Positions 24,233 through 36,508 of a stretch of 64,000 bases of DNA are shown here, one piece after another. The stretch comes from Rapana venosa (Eukaryota > Mollusca > Gastropoda > Neogastropoda > Muricidae): positions 48,579,108 through 48,643,107 of the forward strand of contig CM054158.1 of the NCBI GenBank assembly GCA_028751875.1, given 5' to 3'. The first letter of the stretch is position 1. Each line of letters starts with the position of its first letter. Below the pieces are notes generated by a model that was given only the letters and a program-made list of their open reading frames with translations, was not told the DNA's origin and did not search any database. The position numbers were made by a program, and so were the translations under genes.

Positions 24233-24449
24233 CAAGATTCAAGATTTAATTCCTTTCACTCCTTTTGGGGTATGGAGGATAACACAGGAATTCAAATCGT
24301 AGACAATGAACTATTGTCATTGTCAGTCTCTTACAAAATAATAGTTGTATAATTACTAGAGAAGTTACTATGTTTATTTTGTTTACATAGGGCCTACTCT
24401 AGACAGAGAGAACAGTATGTATTGGTGGTCTTTTGTTTGTTTTTGTTTA

Positions 24450-24640
24450 TTCTTTTATATCGAGGATAATGGAATAAGCACTCATGTGCTTTTTTAGATC
24501 CAGTCCCCGTGTGTATGCGGTTTTGTAAATTTTGTCATCTGTTTCCACCGGCACACAGTGGCCTACTCTTCCGAAAAGCGGAACAGGATTTAAGGTGTGC
24601 ACAAGATGTTCTGCATGCGTTCGAACATGGGGCCTCACGG
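24450..24640 (-). mobile_element. SINE-A, 5'-truncated
   Basis: Module 1 (TATATCGAGGATAATGG, CACTCATGTGC) and most of the body on the minus strand. Stops at GCGTTCGAACATGGGGCCTC, where SINE-C sequence begins. Confidence 0.85.
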
Positions 24641-24890
24641 GGTCTAGAGTAACGTGCCTACCTGGAAAGCGAAAAGTCCCTGGTTTGATCTTGGTCCAGT
24701 CTGGTGTGATCCTTGTTTGTGACGAAAATTCTTTAGAGAAAAAAGCCACTACTGATAGGGAAACAAATACTCATGCAGACTGGAAAAGAACACAAAAATA
24801 ATGGATGTGGCCCCCCCCCCCCCCCCCCCTCCCTCCCTGAGCAGTCCTAACCCAGAGAAATTTGCCATGACTAAATACAAATATTTGTCA
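24638..24890 (+). mobile_element. SINE-C copy, diverged
   Basis: tRNA-like head GGTCTAGAGTAACGTGCC, GAAAGCGAAAAGTCC, then GAAAAAAGCCACTACTGATA and GGGAAACAAATAC. Interrupted by a C run at 24810-24828 and ends near CAGAGAAATTTGCC. Confidence 0.7.
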
Positions 24891-25316
24891 ATGTACCCAA
24901 GGTTACAGCATAGATCTATGCAAACATGACTATTATTGGTGTTGTAGGATAATTTTCCCTTTCTGTTCTTTCAGCTTTTACTATTTGCATTATGCTCCTT
25001 TATATTTCATGGTGCTTTGTTGTTGTTTGTCTTGTTTTGGGGGGTGGGGATGGTGTGGGGTGCGAGGGGGGTGTTTTAGGGTGTGTGTGTGTGTGTGTGT
25101 GTGTGACTTTGAATACAGGTGGGAGACTTTACATTAATTTCTCTGATTGAGTTGAGTATCAGAGGATTTATACAGAACACAGACAATGATCTCTGCAATA
25201 CACATTCATGACATGACACAATTAGACAGCTGTTAAAACAGGAAATTCTGACATGGGTGTGTCATGACTGCTTCATTGATGACGACGGTACATTGTGTGA
25301 GGACACGATGGAATAA

Positions 25317-26255
25317 ACAATCAGTCAGCGATCCGTGTGTTAACTATGAACAGTACATTGCAAATCATTCAATGATAACAATGGAAAGCGATGAAGGTGG
25401 AACAAAAGAACCGACACCTCCACCCCCACCACCACCAACAGCAAAGTCCAGAAGAAGGGGAACACCAAAGAAAAGACAGAAGACTACCCAACGAGAGAGA
25501 CAGAGGCAGAGAGAGAGAGAGAGAGAGAGACAGTGACAATGACAAAATCTTTTATTTCGAGGATAATGAATAAGCACCCATGTGCTTTTTTACATCCAGT
25601 CCCCGCCCTTAAGGATATATATGATAATAAAATAAAATAAAGCCCATAGCAATTCACTTACACAGTTTACGGAAAAAATATCTACACAAAACCCCCCACA
25701 AAAATCACCGAAAAGAGAAAAAAAAAAAGTAGCAACAAGTAAGAAAGAAAGCAGAACAGAAAACACAGAAACAACCGAAAAAATAGCAAGAACCAAGAGC
25801 AAAACAAAAACAGCAACAACAACAAGGGGAGAGGGAACAACCCTATAAAGCAACAACAACCCCAAACCGAGCGAGCGAGCAGAGAGAGAGAGAGAGAGAG
25901 AGAGAAAGCTCAATCCCTGTCCATCCCAATAGCAACAGAAAAGCAACTTCAGGTTCCCACTTCAGTACACCTTAGCCTGGAATGGGATCTCATCACTTCG
26001 TTGTTACACAATGGAAAAACTGAAAATCTTATCTAAAACAAACGGAAACAAAACAAAAACAATCATGGTGTGTGTTGGTGTAGCAATAAAAATCAGTCCG
26101 CGATACACGTGATAAATATGAACGCTACGTTGCAAATCATTCCAGGATATGGTGACCATGTTATAATGATCAAAGTGTAGGTGTAACAATCAGTCAGTGA
26201 TCCATATCTTAGACATGAATTCTTGCTACATCGCAGATGGTGGGGTAACCATGCC
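25317..26255. repeat. Repeated block around GA tracts
   Basis: CAATCAGTCAGCGATCC, TATGAACAGTACATTGCAAA and TCATTCAATGATA at 25317-25380 recur diverged at 26088-26155 and 26190-26255. Between them, 25610-26040 matches 395-620 of this window (GAGA tract, CTCAATCC, TTCAGTAC, GGATCT/GATCCATCACTT, GGAAAAACTG), marking another dispersed repeat. Confidence 0.6.
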
Positions 26256-26459
26256 CTGATGATTATTGAGTTGCATGCATATTTGAAAAATTTGTAGGTT
26301 GTGTGTTTTTGGGGGGGCGGTGGTGTTTTTTTCGTGTTTTTTTTCTCTTTTTGTTTATCAGCTAGAGCTCCAAGGTCCCCCAAATGTGAGATGTTGGCAT
26401 ATGTGGACCGCCCCCCCCCCCCCCCCCCCCAATTAAGGTAGCTGCATTCCAATCAAAAC

Positions 26460-27110
26460 TACCAATTTTGCCAGAACAATCGGGAGCTGCCTCCCAGATC
26501 TGTCCTTTTTTCAACGGTCATGTGTTCTTTTGATGTGCACAAGTCTGTAAGTGCACAGGTAGAAAGGGGCAAGGCTTGGAATCGAACACCAAACCTCATG
26601 CTTTATTGTCTGGCAGGTAAACGTCTTAACCGCCCCACAGCAACCTGTCTTCTTTGCTCCTGAATTGAAAACAGCATCTCTGATATCAAGTTGACTGATA
26701 TGGCGGTACTCTTCTTATAATTACATATTACAGTCAGTGTTGCCAGTCAGGACATGTCAATCATTTCATGAGCATTAGCCTATGGGTGTACAGCAAATTC
26801 TTCCAGTCTGAAAAATAGATACAGACATCCCTGAAGTCGGAATACGGCTGCCTTAATGATGGGAAAAAAAACGGCTGCATGGGCAAAATACCTTATCATT
26901 GGTGAATCTCGAAGCCCTAGCAGAGGAAGAGAAAAGAAGAAAAAGATACAGACACAAAGTATTCAGAAGACAGACAAAGTATTCAGAAGACAGACTATGT
27001 CTCTGTCAACAGTCTGGCTCTGCAGGCTTTGCAGTAGGCAAATTCAGCAAGCTTGGATCTGGGCTTGATGCCCTGCATCTGCTTTGTCTATCTTTCATTC
27101 TTGTACTCAA
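26460..27110. other. No gene; weak tRNA-like trace
   Basis: 26560-26650 contains a diverged, inverted tRNA-like head (TGGCAGGTAAACGTCTTAAC). The rest has no recognisable signal. Confidence 0.45.
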
Positions 27111-27400
27111 GACAGCAGTGGATGGCTTGTCTAAAGGTAAGACACCTGCCAAGGAAAGCGATAAGAGCAGGTTCGATCCCCGTTTCAGCCCCCCCCCCCC
27201 CCCCCCCCCCCCCCCTGATGATCTTTCGATAAGATGATAAATTGAGGTCTCCTGTGTACCACGTGTATTCAGTGCGCACAAAAGAACCCACAGCAACTAA
27301 ACAGCCACTCCTTATTATTGGGTGGTGCTCTTCTTGTGGCAACGTGCTTTCCTGGGGGAGAGCAGCCTAAATTTCACGCAGATTCAATTCAGTCCTCATA
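27110..27400 (+). mobile_element. SINE-C copy, with a C run, upstream of UMPS
   Basis: Head TGGCTTGTCTAAAGGTAAGA, B box GGTTCGATCCCCG, a 26-base C run at 27188-27215, then AAAAGAACCCACAGCAACTA and GGGGGAGAGCAGCCTAAATT. About 450 bases upstream of the UMPS start codon. Confidence 0.78.
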
Positions 27401-27854
27401 GTCTATCCTGTTAATCTTTTCCATCAACTGTACCAGTATTTGCTGATGATTCTAAAGTAGGTTAAGCTATTCCTCTTTAATTTGTAGAATACTGCAATTG
27501 ATGCCATAAGAAAGAGTCAGTAGGCCTACTGTCAGGAAATCGTTGGAGAAGTTGCAACCCTCCCCCCCCAAAAAAAAAAAAAGAAAAAAAAAGTGAATAA
27601 ATAAAATTGATAAGCAGTTGGACACTTCATCATGCAGCCGTAAAGAGAGTAAAAGTCGGTGGCGCATAAAACGATGTTGGCTACCAGAATATAGATCAAC
27701 ATTTGTGTAAACCCGTGTTCGATGCTTATGATCTTTAGCCTATAATTATTAAAAAGATGAAGCAAAAAATTAAAAGACAGATTTGGTTCAATGTTTTGGC
27801 TCCTGTGTGATCTCCCTTAGATGCTCTCCAAGGTCGTCGACTTCGTGTATCAAA
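27400..27854 (+). other. UMPS upstream region
   Basis: AT-rich with an A/C run at 27553-27595. No TATA box or CG island seen. The transcription start cannot be placed from sequence. Confidence 0.45.
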
Positions 27855-28013
27855 ATGGCTGAAGGCGCGAGCAGACGACTTTCACTCGAAGAGCTGATTG
27901 TCAAACTATATGATGTTGAAGGTGTCAAATTCGGTGATTTCAAATTGAAAAGTGGAATCAATTCCCCAGTTTACTTTGATTTGAGAGTCATTATTTCCTA
28001 TCCAGATTTGATG
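27855..28013 (+). CDS. UMPS: UMPS exon 1 (start codon, OPRT N-terminus)
   Basis: Encodes 53 residues from [14 protein letters not shown] to YPDLM. The start ATG has A at -3 and G at +4, a good Kozak context. An in-frame upstream ATG at 27783 would add 24 residues without family likeness, so the internal ATG is preferred. The exon ends in phase 0 at a GTATGT donor. It carries the [10 protein letters not shown] and SPVYFDLR segments that bind orotate in OPRTs. No TATA box or other core promoter element could be recognised upstream. Confidence 0.93.
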
Positions 28014-31000
28014 GTATGTGTTAATTGTTAGACCTATTTCGAGTTCCCGCTTGGCAAACAATTGGATTTGAACTTCAGAATCATAATTCATACTCTCATG
28101 CATACGTTTTCGCTCATGGCAGATTCTTTTGAATACTTTTAAATGCATATTGTAAAGGATAGAAAGTGAGAAATTCGTGAATGTGCACGCGCTTACCTGT
28201 AGACATAAGCATGCTCTCGCATTCGGGGGAGGGAGGAGGGGAAGCTCACAGTCACACACACACACATACAACACACACACAACACAAACGCGCGTGCGCA
28301 CACACACACACAACACACACACATTGTACACACCAGTATGAATACAAAATTATACAGCAATGATGGTCTAAAGCTGTCCCTGCCTTTGGACCTGTCTCTC
28401 ACAGTGTGTTTAAAGTGTTTTTTTTCAATCTTTCTTGCCCTCACTCCTCCCCCTTCCCCTCTCTTTCTTCCTTCCTTTCTTTCCCCTATTTTATGTGAAT
28501 TGTACTATTTATAGTGGGGTGTGTGTGTACATACATGTATGTGTGTGTTGATCACTGTATAGTGTATGTGTCACTTTTGTGTGTGTGTGTTTTACTATTC
28601 TAGTATTCAGTATTTGCCATGGATGCTTAAATGATTATAAGTGCATGTTTTTATATAGATTTTTAAACAAATTTTCACGTTTTCTTTTAAAAATAAATTA
28701 CATATTCTGTGTATCTATCATTTTAAAAAAAAGCACAAAGAGTGTATGCTTTTTTATTTTATTTTATGTCATATCCGTGTGTGTATTTTGTAAGAGTGTG
28801 TGTGTGTGTGTGCATGTGTGTATGTCACTGTCATGTGTAATTCATTGTGTGTGTGTGCATGTTCTTTTCTTTCAAATGAATAGGTTGACAGTAGTGTGTA
28901 ATTTAGACTTTTATACAATAAGGTAAAGGTAAAGGAGTCCCATAACCTATAAGGTCGTAGGGGAGCGAGGCATCAGAAACCTCATTTCTCTAGGGCCAGC
29001 ATATTGAGGGCGGCGCCCATCTCCTCTCCCTCGCTGCTTTACCTTCCCTGACCCTAAAGAGGGCAGGTACCCATTTACAGCTGGGGGAACTGTACTGAAG
29101 CCAAGGCGCGCAAACGGTCACCCATCCAACTGGTAACCACGCTCGATGCTGCTTAACTTGGCTGGGGGAAAGCGAGTGCTCCGACCACTGAGCTATCCCG
29201 TCCCCATTTGATACAATAGTGTGATATATATGTGTGTGGGTCGGGTTATTTTACGGGATGTTTTAAAAAGTAAAGGTGTCCCATAACCTATAAGGTTGTA
29301 GGGGAGCAAGGAGTCAGAGACCTCACTTCTCTAGGGGCCAGCATACTGAGGATGGTGCCCATCTCCTCTCCCTCGCTGCTTTACCTTCCCTGACCCTAAA
29401 GAGGCAGGTACTCATTTACAGCTGGGGGAACTGTACTGAAGCCAAGGCGCACAAACGGTCACCCATCCAACTGGTAACCACGCTCGACGCTGCTTAACTT
29501 GGCTGGGGGAAAGCAAGTGCTCCGACCACTGAGCTATCACGTCCCCACAGGATGATGAATAATAATAATTTTTATATATAATATATATATAAATCTTATT
29601 GATTGTTTTAATGTGTTATGTTTTCAAGGGCTGATTGTAAGATCAGGCTTGGCCTTAAAACCTTCATCCTTTTGATTTCAAAAGATCACTCATTCATTCT
29701 CTTTCTCTCATTCTGTCTGTCTGTCTGTCTGCATTTCTCTCCCTCCACCCCCCCCCCCCCCCCCCCCCCCCCTTCTCTCTCTCTCTCGCAATACTTTTCT
29801 GTAGCGTTTGGAAGTGAATATTATCAGTCTCTCTCTGAGTCTCTCTCTCACACACAAACTTACACACACATACACACACACTCATGCACGCACGCATGCA
29901 GCATACACATGCATGCACACTTGCATGCATGTGCGTGTGTGCACACACACACACACAAGTGAGGATTTCTTTGTCAAATGGTCAGACAGCAACTTTTATA
30001 GTCTGTTCTTCTTATTCTGTAGGGAGGCACCGTGGTCGAGTGGTTTAGGCGGTCAACTTGTGATCCAGAGGTCGCGGGTTCGATCCCCGCTCGGCTCGAT
30101 GTTGTGTCCTTGGGAAAGACACTTTACTCCTATTTTCCTCACTCCACCCAGGTGTACAAGTGGGTACCAGCTCTGCTGGGGAAGTATCTGGCGACAGACT
30201 AGCGTCCTGTCACAGGGGTGGTGAAAAACCATCAGTTCGATTAATGCTGCAGAAACCGTGATAAGCTCCGGCTCTATGGGCCTTCTGGCTTGAAAGAACA
30301 TACTTTTTTTTACATGCTTCTTATTCTGTGTACACCTGGACAGCAACTATTGTTGTCTGTCCTATGGCTGAGCGAAAATGCATTGCGCTGCCATGATTAA
30401 GCACCTGTCACGTCAGATCCAGAGCATCTAACTTCAGAATGGGAGGGAACTGTTAATGTTATCTTTAAAGTCTTTCTGGGGAAAAATGCAGGAGAATGGA
30501 CCAAACAGGCACAAAATAGCCAAGAAAAAGGTGACAGAAAGAAAAACAAACCCCAGGCAGAAACAAAAAGAGGGATAGAAAAGAGGGAATTTCTAGCACA
30601 GAATTTCCAGAAGATGGTGTTGAGCACTATTTTGTACTGACAAGCCTCCAGCATCCCTACGGGAGACGGTGAGGATGAATTTGTACCATTAGTTTCTGCC
30701 TAGTCACAAGCTCAACACTGTACTGTATGGTTAACTAACATCTGTAGCGTTGTCCTGTCCTTATCAAGTAGGTTAGCCATAAAACATGGTCCTCTCTCTC
30801 TCCTCTTACAGTTAGGTTAGGAGACTGGATTTCGTTATCTGTTTTATGATGTTTAGACTAGAGTATGATAACAATTTCTCCCTGTGGAGATGCCTGGGGC
30901 CTATCAGTATAAATAGCATCCCCACATATTGGAAATTCTGTGCTAGAAATTTCCTCTTTTCTATCACTCTCTTTGTTTCTACCTTGTTCATTTGCTTCCT

Positions 31001-34000
31001 GTCACCTCCTTGTCTATTTTCTGCCTTCTTGGTCCATTCTCCTGCCTTTTTTCCAGAAAGAACTTAAAAGGTACTATTCTCTCTTGTGCCGAAGTCGGAT
31101 GCGCTGGGCCTGACTTGTCAGGCGCTTAACGGCAGCGTGACGCATTTTTGCTCATATAATAGACAACAATAGTTGCTGTCTGAGCGTTTGACGAAGAAGA
31201 ATAACAATTTTCAGGTGCAAGTGTCGGAATACCTATGGGAAGCAGCTAAGGAGAGTGGCAGTACCATGGACAGTGTCTGTGGTGTTCCCTATACGGCTTT
31301 ACCCCTGGCTACGGTTTGTATGATGTGTGCAGTGTTTGTGTAGGCCTATAGTATGACCTCGTGTAGTAAGTTCCCTGCATATGTAGCTCTATGTGAAAGT
31401 GTGTTTTACAACAGCTTTGCAAAGGGAATAGTTTGAGAATTACTAGCTTTCTGAAGTTCAGTTACGCTGTTGATAAGTGTTCCCCTAGCATAACTATGTG
31501 GGGGTCGACCAGAATGTATTATACATAATGCACTCTTACTCTTAGTTATAGTCTTGATAGGAAGGAAGGTGGCAGGATGGTTAAGACGTTCGCCTGCCAA
31601 CAAGTTAACCGTGAGGTTCTGGGTTCGATTCCCAGCCTCGCCCTTTCTTCCCAGTTTGACAAAAAAATCGAACTGAATGTCAAAGTCCTTCAGATGAGAC
31701 TATAAACCGAAGCCCCGTGTGCGAACGCATGCAGAACAACTTGCGCACACGTTAAATCCTGTTCCGCTTTTCGGAAGAGTAGGTCTTTGTGTGCCGGTGG
31801 AAACAGATGACAAAATTTACAAAACCGCATACACACGGGGACTGGAAGTAAATAAGCACATGAGTGCTTATTCCATTATCCTCGATATAAAAGAATAAAT
31901 TAAAAAATTAAATTTAAATTGTTCATCATGCCTAGGATCATAGTGGATGGGAAGTTTGTGTGTATATATATATATATATGATTTCAAGTACCTCACCATA
32001 ACTATAGGCAACCATTCCCGGACTTCAGATGGTGCCTTTTGTTATTTCATTCAGCGGGCTGTTCGTGAGTTTTGCGCTTGTTTACAGCCTCAGCAGCATT
32101 CTTTCTCCACAGGGGTTCGAAGAAACTGAGTTTTCCTAGCTCAGCTCTACTCACCAGATGCTGGAGTTTGTGAATCAGTCCCTCTTTTGTTTGTGTCTGG
32201 TAGTAATAATAATAATAATAATGAATAGCATTTATATAGCACATTTCTCAAAGCAATGACTCAATGCGCTTTCATACCATGCGCATTTATACACATGCAC
32301 ACACAGCACATAATAACAACAACAACAACAATGATAATGAGCATTTCTAAAGCGCAAATAAATTTACAAGAGATACCTATCGCACTGTAGAGGCACACAC
32401 TTGCGTCCGGGCACACACTAGCAGGGCAATTAACAGTACACTCAGAGAAAAGGCACTAGCAATAACATAACTAACAAAAAAACATAACCAACAGCCAGGC
32501 ATGCACATGAAGTAGCCTACAGTGTGACAAACGGCGACCGTCAAGACAAGCACAATATATTAACTAGCTGAGAAATACATTAAAGAGATGTGTCTTCAAT
32601 GAAGACTTAAACTGGGATAAAGTGGGAGCATGTCTGACAGCTGGTGGCAGAGAGTTCCAGATCGTGGGCGCAGCAACACCAAAAGATCTACGACCTGCGG
32701 TTTTGAGGTTGTAATGGGGTACAACAAGTAAGTTATCATTCGAAGACCGCAGGGTTCTAGTTGTGGTGCGTGTTTTCAAGGCAGCTGACAGAGATGGAGC
32801 AAGCGAGCCTTCAGAGTGACGGTATGCCAAGACCGCAACTTTGTACTGACAGCATGCCCTTACAGGTAACCAATGAAGCTCCCTAAGCATGGGAGTCACA
32901 TGGTCCCTTTTGCTCTTTTCAAGGATGAGCCTGGCAGCAGAGTTTTGAATTCGCTGCAGGCGTGTAAACTGTTCATCACTTATACCGATAAAACAGGAGT
33001 TGCAATAGTCCAGTCGCGACAAGACGGTCGCTGAAACGAGCTTGATCACTGCATCTCGAGGCAAGAATTTCTTAATGTGTGCAATACGGCGCAGCTCTAG
33101 AAAGCATGCTCTGCAGACGTTACTAATGTGGTCTTTCATGGAGAGAGTAGGATCTAGCTGAACACCCAGATACCGCACAGAACTCTGAAAGGCTATGTCA
33201 CAGCCACCCAAGACCACAGCTGGCCTCAACCATCCGATAGTGCGATATCTCCACGTTAAAAAAACCAACAACATAGCATTGTGTGTTGTAAACATGAACA
33301 TCTGACATTTACAGCTGGTCTCATCCAACAAAAAGTAAAATATCTCCATGTGAAAAAAACAACCACCTAGCATTGTGTTTGGTGAACATTAACATCCTGA
33401 CATTGACAGCTGGTCTTCCCCAGCCAATAGCGAAATATAGCCATGTTCAAAAACTAACTTTGTGTTAAACTTGTAAAAACTAACACCTGACATTTACAGC
33501 TGGTCTCCATGTTAAACAAAATAACTAGTGTTGTAGTGTTGTATGTTGTAAATGTTAACCATTGACATTTACATCTCAACCAGCCAACAGTGAATATATC
33601 TCCATGTTTAAAAAAAAACCCAACTAGCATTGTGTGCTGTAAACATTAACATTTGATTCAAGATTCAAGATTTTATTTCAAGAAAAAACCCCAAGGGGTA
33701 CATGAAATTTAACAAAACCACAACTTGCGGATGTGGGCGTGTGAAAAATACTCACACACAAATTCGCTCCAAAATGAAAGAGTACAAATTATGGACATGA
33801 AAAGTGAAAGAGCATTCACAACACAGGAAAGGCACAGCAAACTAACATGATGTCTGAACACATTTCCCGCAACCAACTGCACTCTCTCTCTCTCCCCCTC
33901 TCTCTCTCTCTCTCTCCCTCTCTCTCTCTCTCTCCCAGCACACCACGCGCAAGCAAAGGCATCCATAAGCACACACACACAACATCAACATGCCAAGAAG

Positions 34001-36434
34001 CCTGCCACCCCTCCCAGTCACACACACACTCGTGCACCCACGCATGCAGGAAGCATTTCAAACTAAACGCCAGGCAAATGATGTTTTCAGCTGATCTCAG
34101 CCAACCATGGCATCCCGATGCTGATTCGCCGTAAAGAAGCCAAGGACTACGGGACGAAGAAGCTGATAGAAGGGGCCTTCAAAGAAGGGGACCAGTGTCT
34201 GATCGTGGAAGACATTGTCACCAGTGGCACCAGCGTGTGGGAGACAGTGGAGGTAACTTGCGTGGCACTCAGTGGTAGTTCCAAAAAAAAAGAAATTTGT
34301 GTTTTTTCTGTTTTTTTATTTTCCTGTTCCTCAGCTGGAGCTTTGTGGTTCACAAATGGTGAGATTTTGCGTATGCGACCATTTTTGCTCACCATCAAGG
34401 CGCATTCTGACTTCAGGGATGTATGCTGGGTGTGTTTGTGTTTCCGTAACCTGCCAAACGCTGACATGACTTACAGGATATTTGATCTTCTGCATGTGTG
34501 TGTGCATAGGGAATTAATTTATTGTATTTATTTATTTATTCTTTTATATCGAGGATAATGGAATAAGCACTTATGTGCTTTTTTACATCCAGTCCCCGTG
34601 TGTATGCGGATTTGTCAATTCTGTCATCTGTTCCCACTGGCACACAATGACTTACTCTTACGAAAAGCGGAACAGGATTTAACGTGTGCGCAAGATGTTC
34701 TGCGTGCGTTCGCACACGGGGCCTCGGTTTATAGTCTCCTCCGAAGGAGTTTGGGGGAGAGTGGAGTCTGCACTGATGTTAACTCCAGAGGAAAATATCC
34801 CCTTGAACGGGAATCGAACCCGGGTCGTCAGATTGCGAACGCAATGTTCTGCCCACTAGGCTATCCCGTCCCTTTAATTAAGGCACTGGCAGGTAGGTCT
34901 GCACTTGAAGTTGACCTGGGAGGTGGTGAAAATCTCCACCTTTAATTCTCCAGACACTGCTGAGATTGGAACCCACGACTTCATGGATCCAAGAGAGTCA
35001 GGTCGAACGGCCTTAACCACTTGGCTGTAGCGTCCGTCACTGCTAGTTGTTTAAATTTCCTCCTCCTGTCTTGTCCTCCATGGCAGTTTTTACCAGCAGC
35101 CTTGCTGCTGAAATAGCTAATGCTGAGAATGTGTGGGTTAAAGGTAAAGGTGTCCCATAACTTATGTGGTCGTAGGGGAGCGAGGCGTCAGAGACCTCAA
35201 CTTTTCCAGGGGCCAGCATATTGAGTGTGGCGCCCATCTCCTCTCCCTCGCTGCTTTACCTTCCCTGACCCTAAAGAGGGCAGGTACCCATTTACAGCTG
35301 GGGGACTGTACTGAAGCCAAGGCATGCAAAACGGTCACCCATCCAATTGGTAACCACGCTCGATGCCGCTTAACGTTGGGTGGGGAAAAGCGAGTGCTCT
35401 GACCACTGAGCTGTCCCATCCGTGTGTGGGTTAAGTCATCGTAAAGCCATCTTGACTTACTTGACTTATGCCTCTTGGTTCCTTGGGGAACATAGGGCTG
35501 CAACAACACCCCTCCAACGAACTCAGTTTTGGGAGATCCTCTTCAGCTCGGCCCATGTCATTCTGGCTGCCTTCGTTTCTTCATCAACACTTCTGCGCCA
35601 GGTCTGTTTTGGTCGTAAAGCCATCTGCCTGAGGGTTTTTTTTGTTTGTTATGTGGTCATGCTAGTTTGGAATGTATTTCCGTTTTATGAAGGTCTCTCT
35701 TTCTCTTGGGGGTTTCTTTTTGGTGTTTTTTCTTTTTTGGTGTTTTTTTTCTTTTTCTTTCCTTGGCTAGAGCTCCGAGGTATACCAGTGGCGAGAATTT
35801 TGCGTAGGTGACTGTTTTTACTCACACATCAAGGTAGCCACATTCCGACTACGGGGATGGCATCTGAACACAACACCAGTAGGCATGTGCTGTTTTGTCA
35901 TTGAAGTAATGGTCATCATTGCTGTTGGTGTCATCATCATTGTAACTATCACCATTATCGCTGTTATTGTTGTTGTAGCTGTTGTGTGTTCCCCAGCTTA
36001 ATCCACCTTGAGGGTCACCCCCAGAATGTGCGCTCTTGTTTTTATCCTGCCTGGGAACCATTGTGAGATTGAAAGTACACACTGGATGAGCAGTTTACAC
36101 ACGCAAACACACGCATATATATATGCAACGCATGCACTCACGCACATATACACGCACATACACACACATGCAGGAACACACATACATTAACACAATTTCT
36201 CTGATATATTTACACACACACGCACGCGAGAGCACATACACTCACACACTCACAAACGCACACGATTTCACTCATATACTCACAACTCTCTCACTCATTC
36301 ACACACACATGCACACACATACACACGCATGCACGCACATACACACACACTCATATATGCACACACATACACGCATGCACGTATACATACATACTCACAC
36401 ACACACACATACACAACACACACACACACACACA

Positions 36435-36508
<74 letters not shown>

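Noticed and set aside
25264..25536. Frame with a polyproline stretch and Arg/Glu-rich tail
   Set aside because: Built from CCA-type and GAGA simple repeats; no splice or homology support.
27783..27854. Upstream in-frame ATG as the UMPS start
   Set aside because: The extra 24 residues are Cys/Ser-rich with no likeness to UMPS, and the ATG at 27855 has a better Kozak context and the expected length.
30023..30100. Possible tRNA-Ser or tRNA-Leu gene
   Set aside because: A and B boxes are good, but the acceptor ends do not pair and the transcript continues into a SINE body.
31560..31643. Possible tRNA gene (good B box, plausible D arm)
   Set aside because: The 5' and 3' ends cannot form an acceptor stem and a SINE body follows at once; it is a SINE head.
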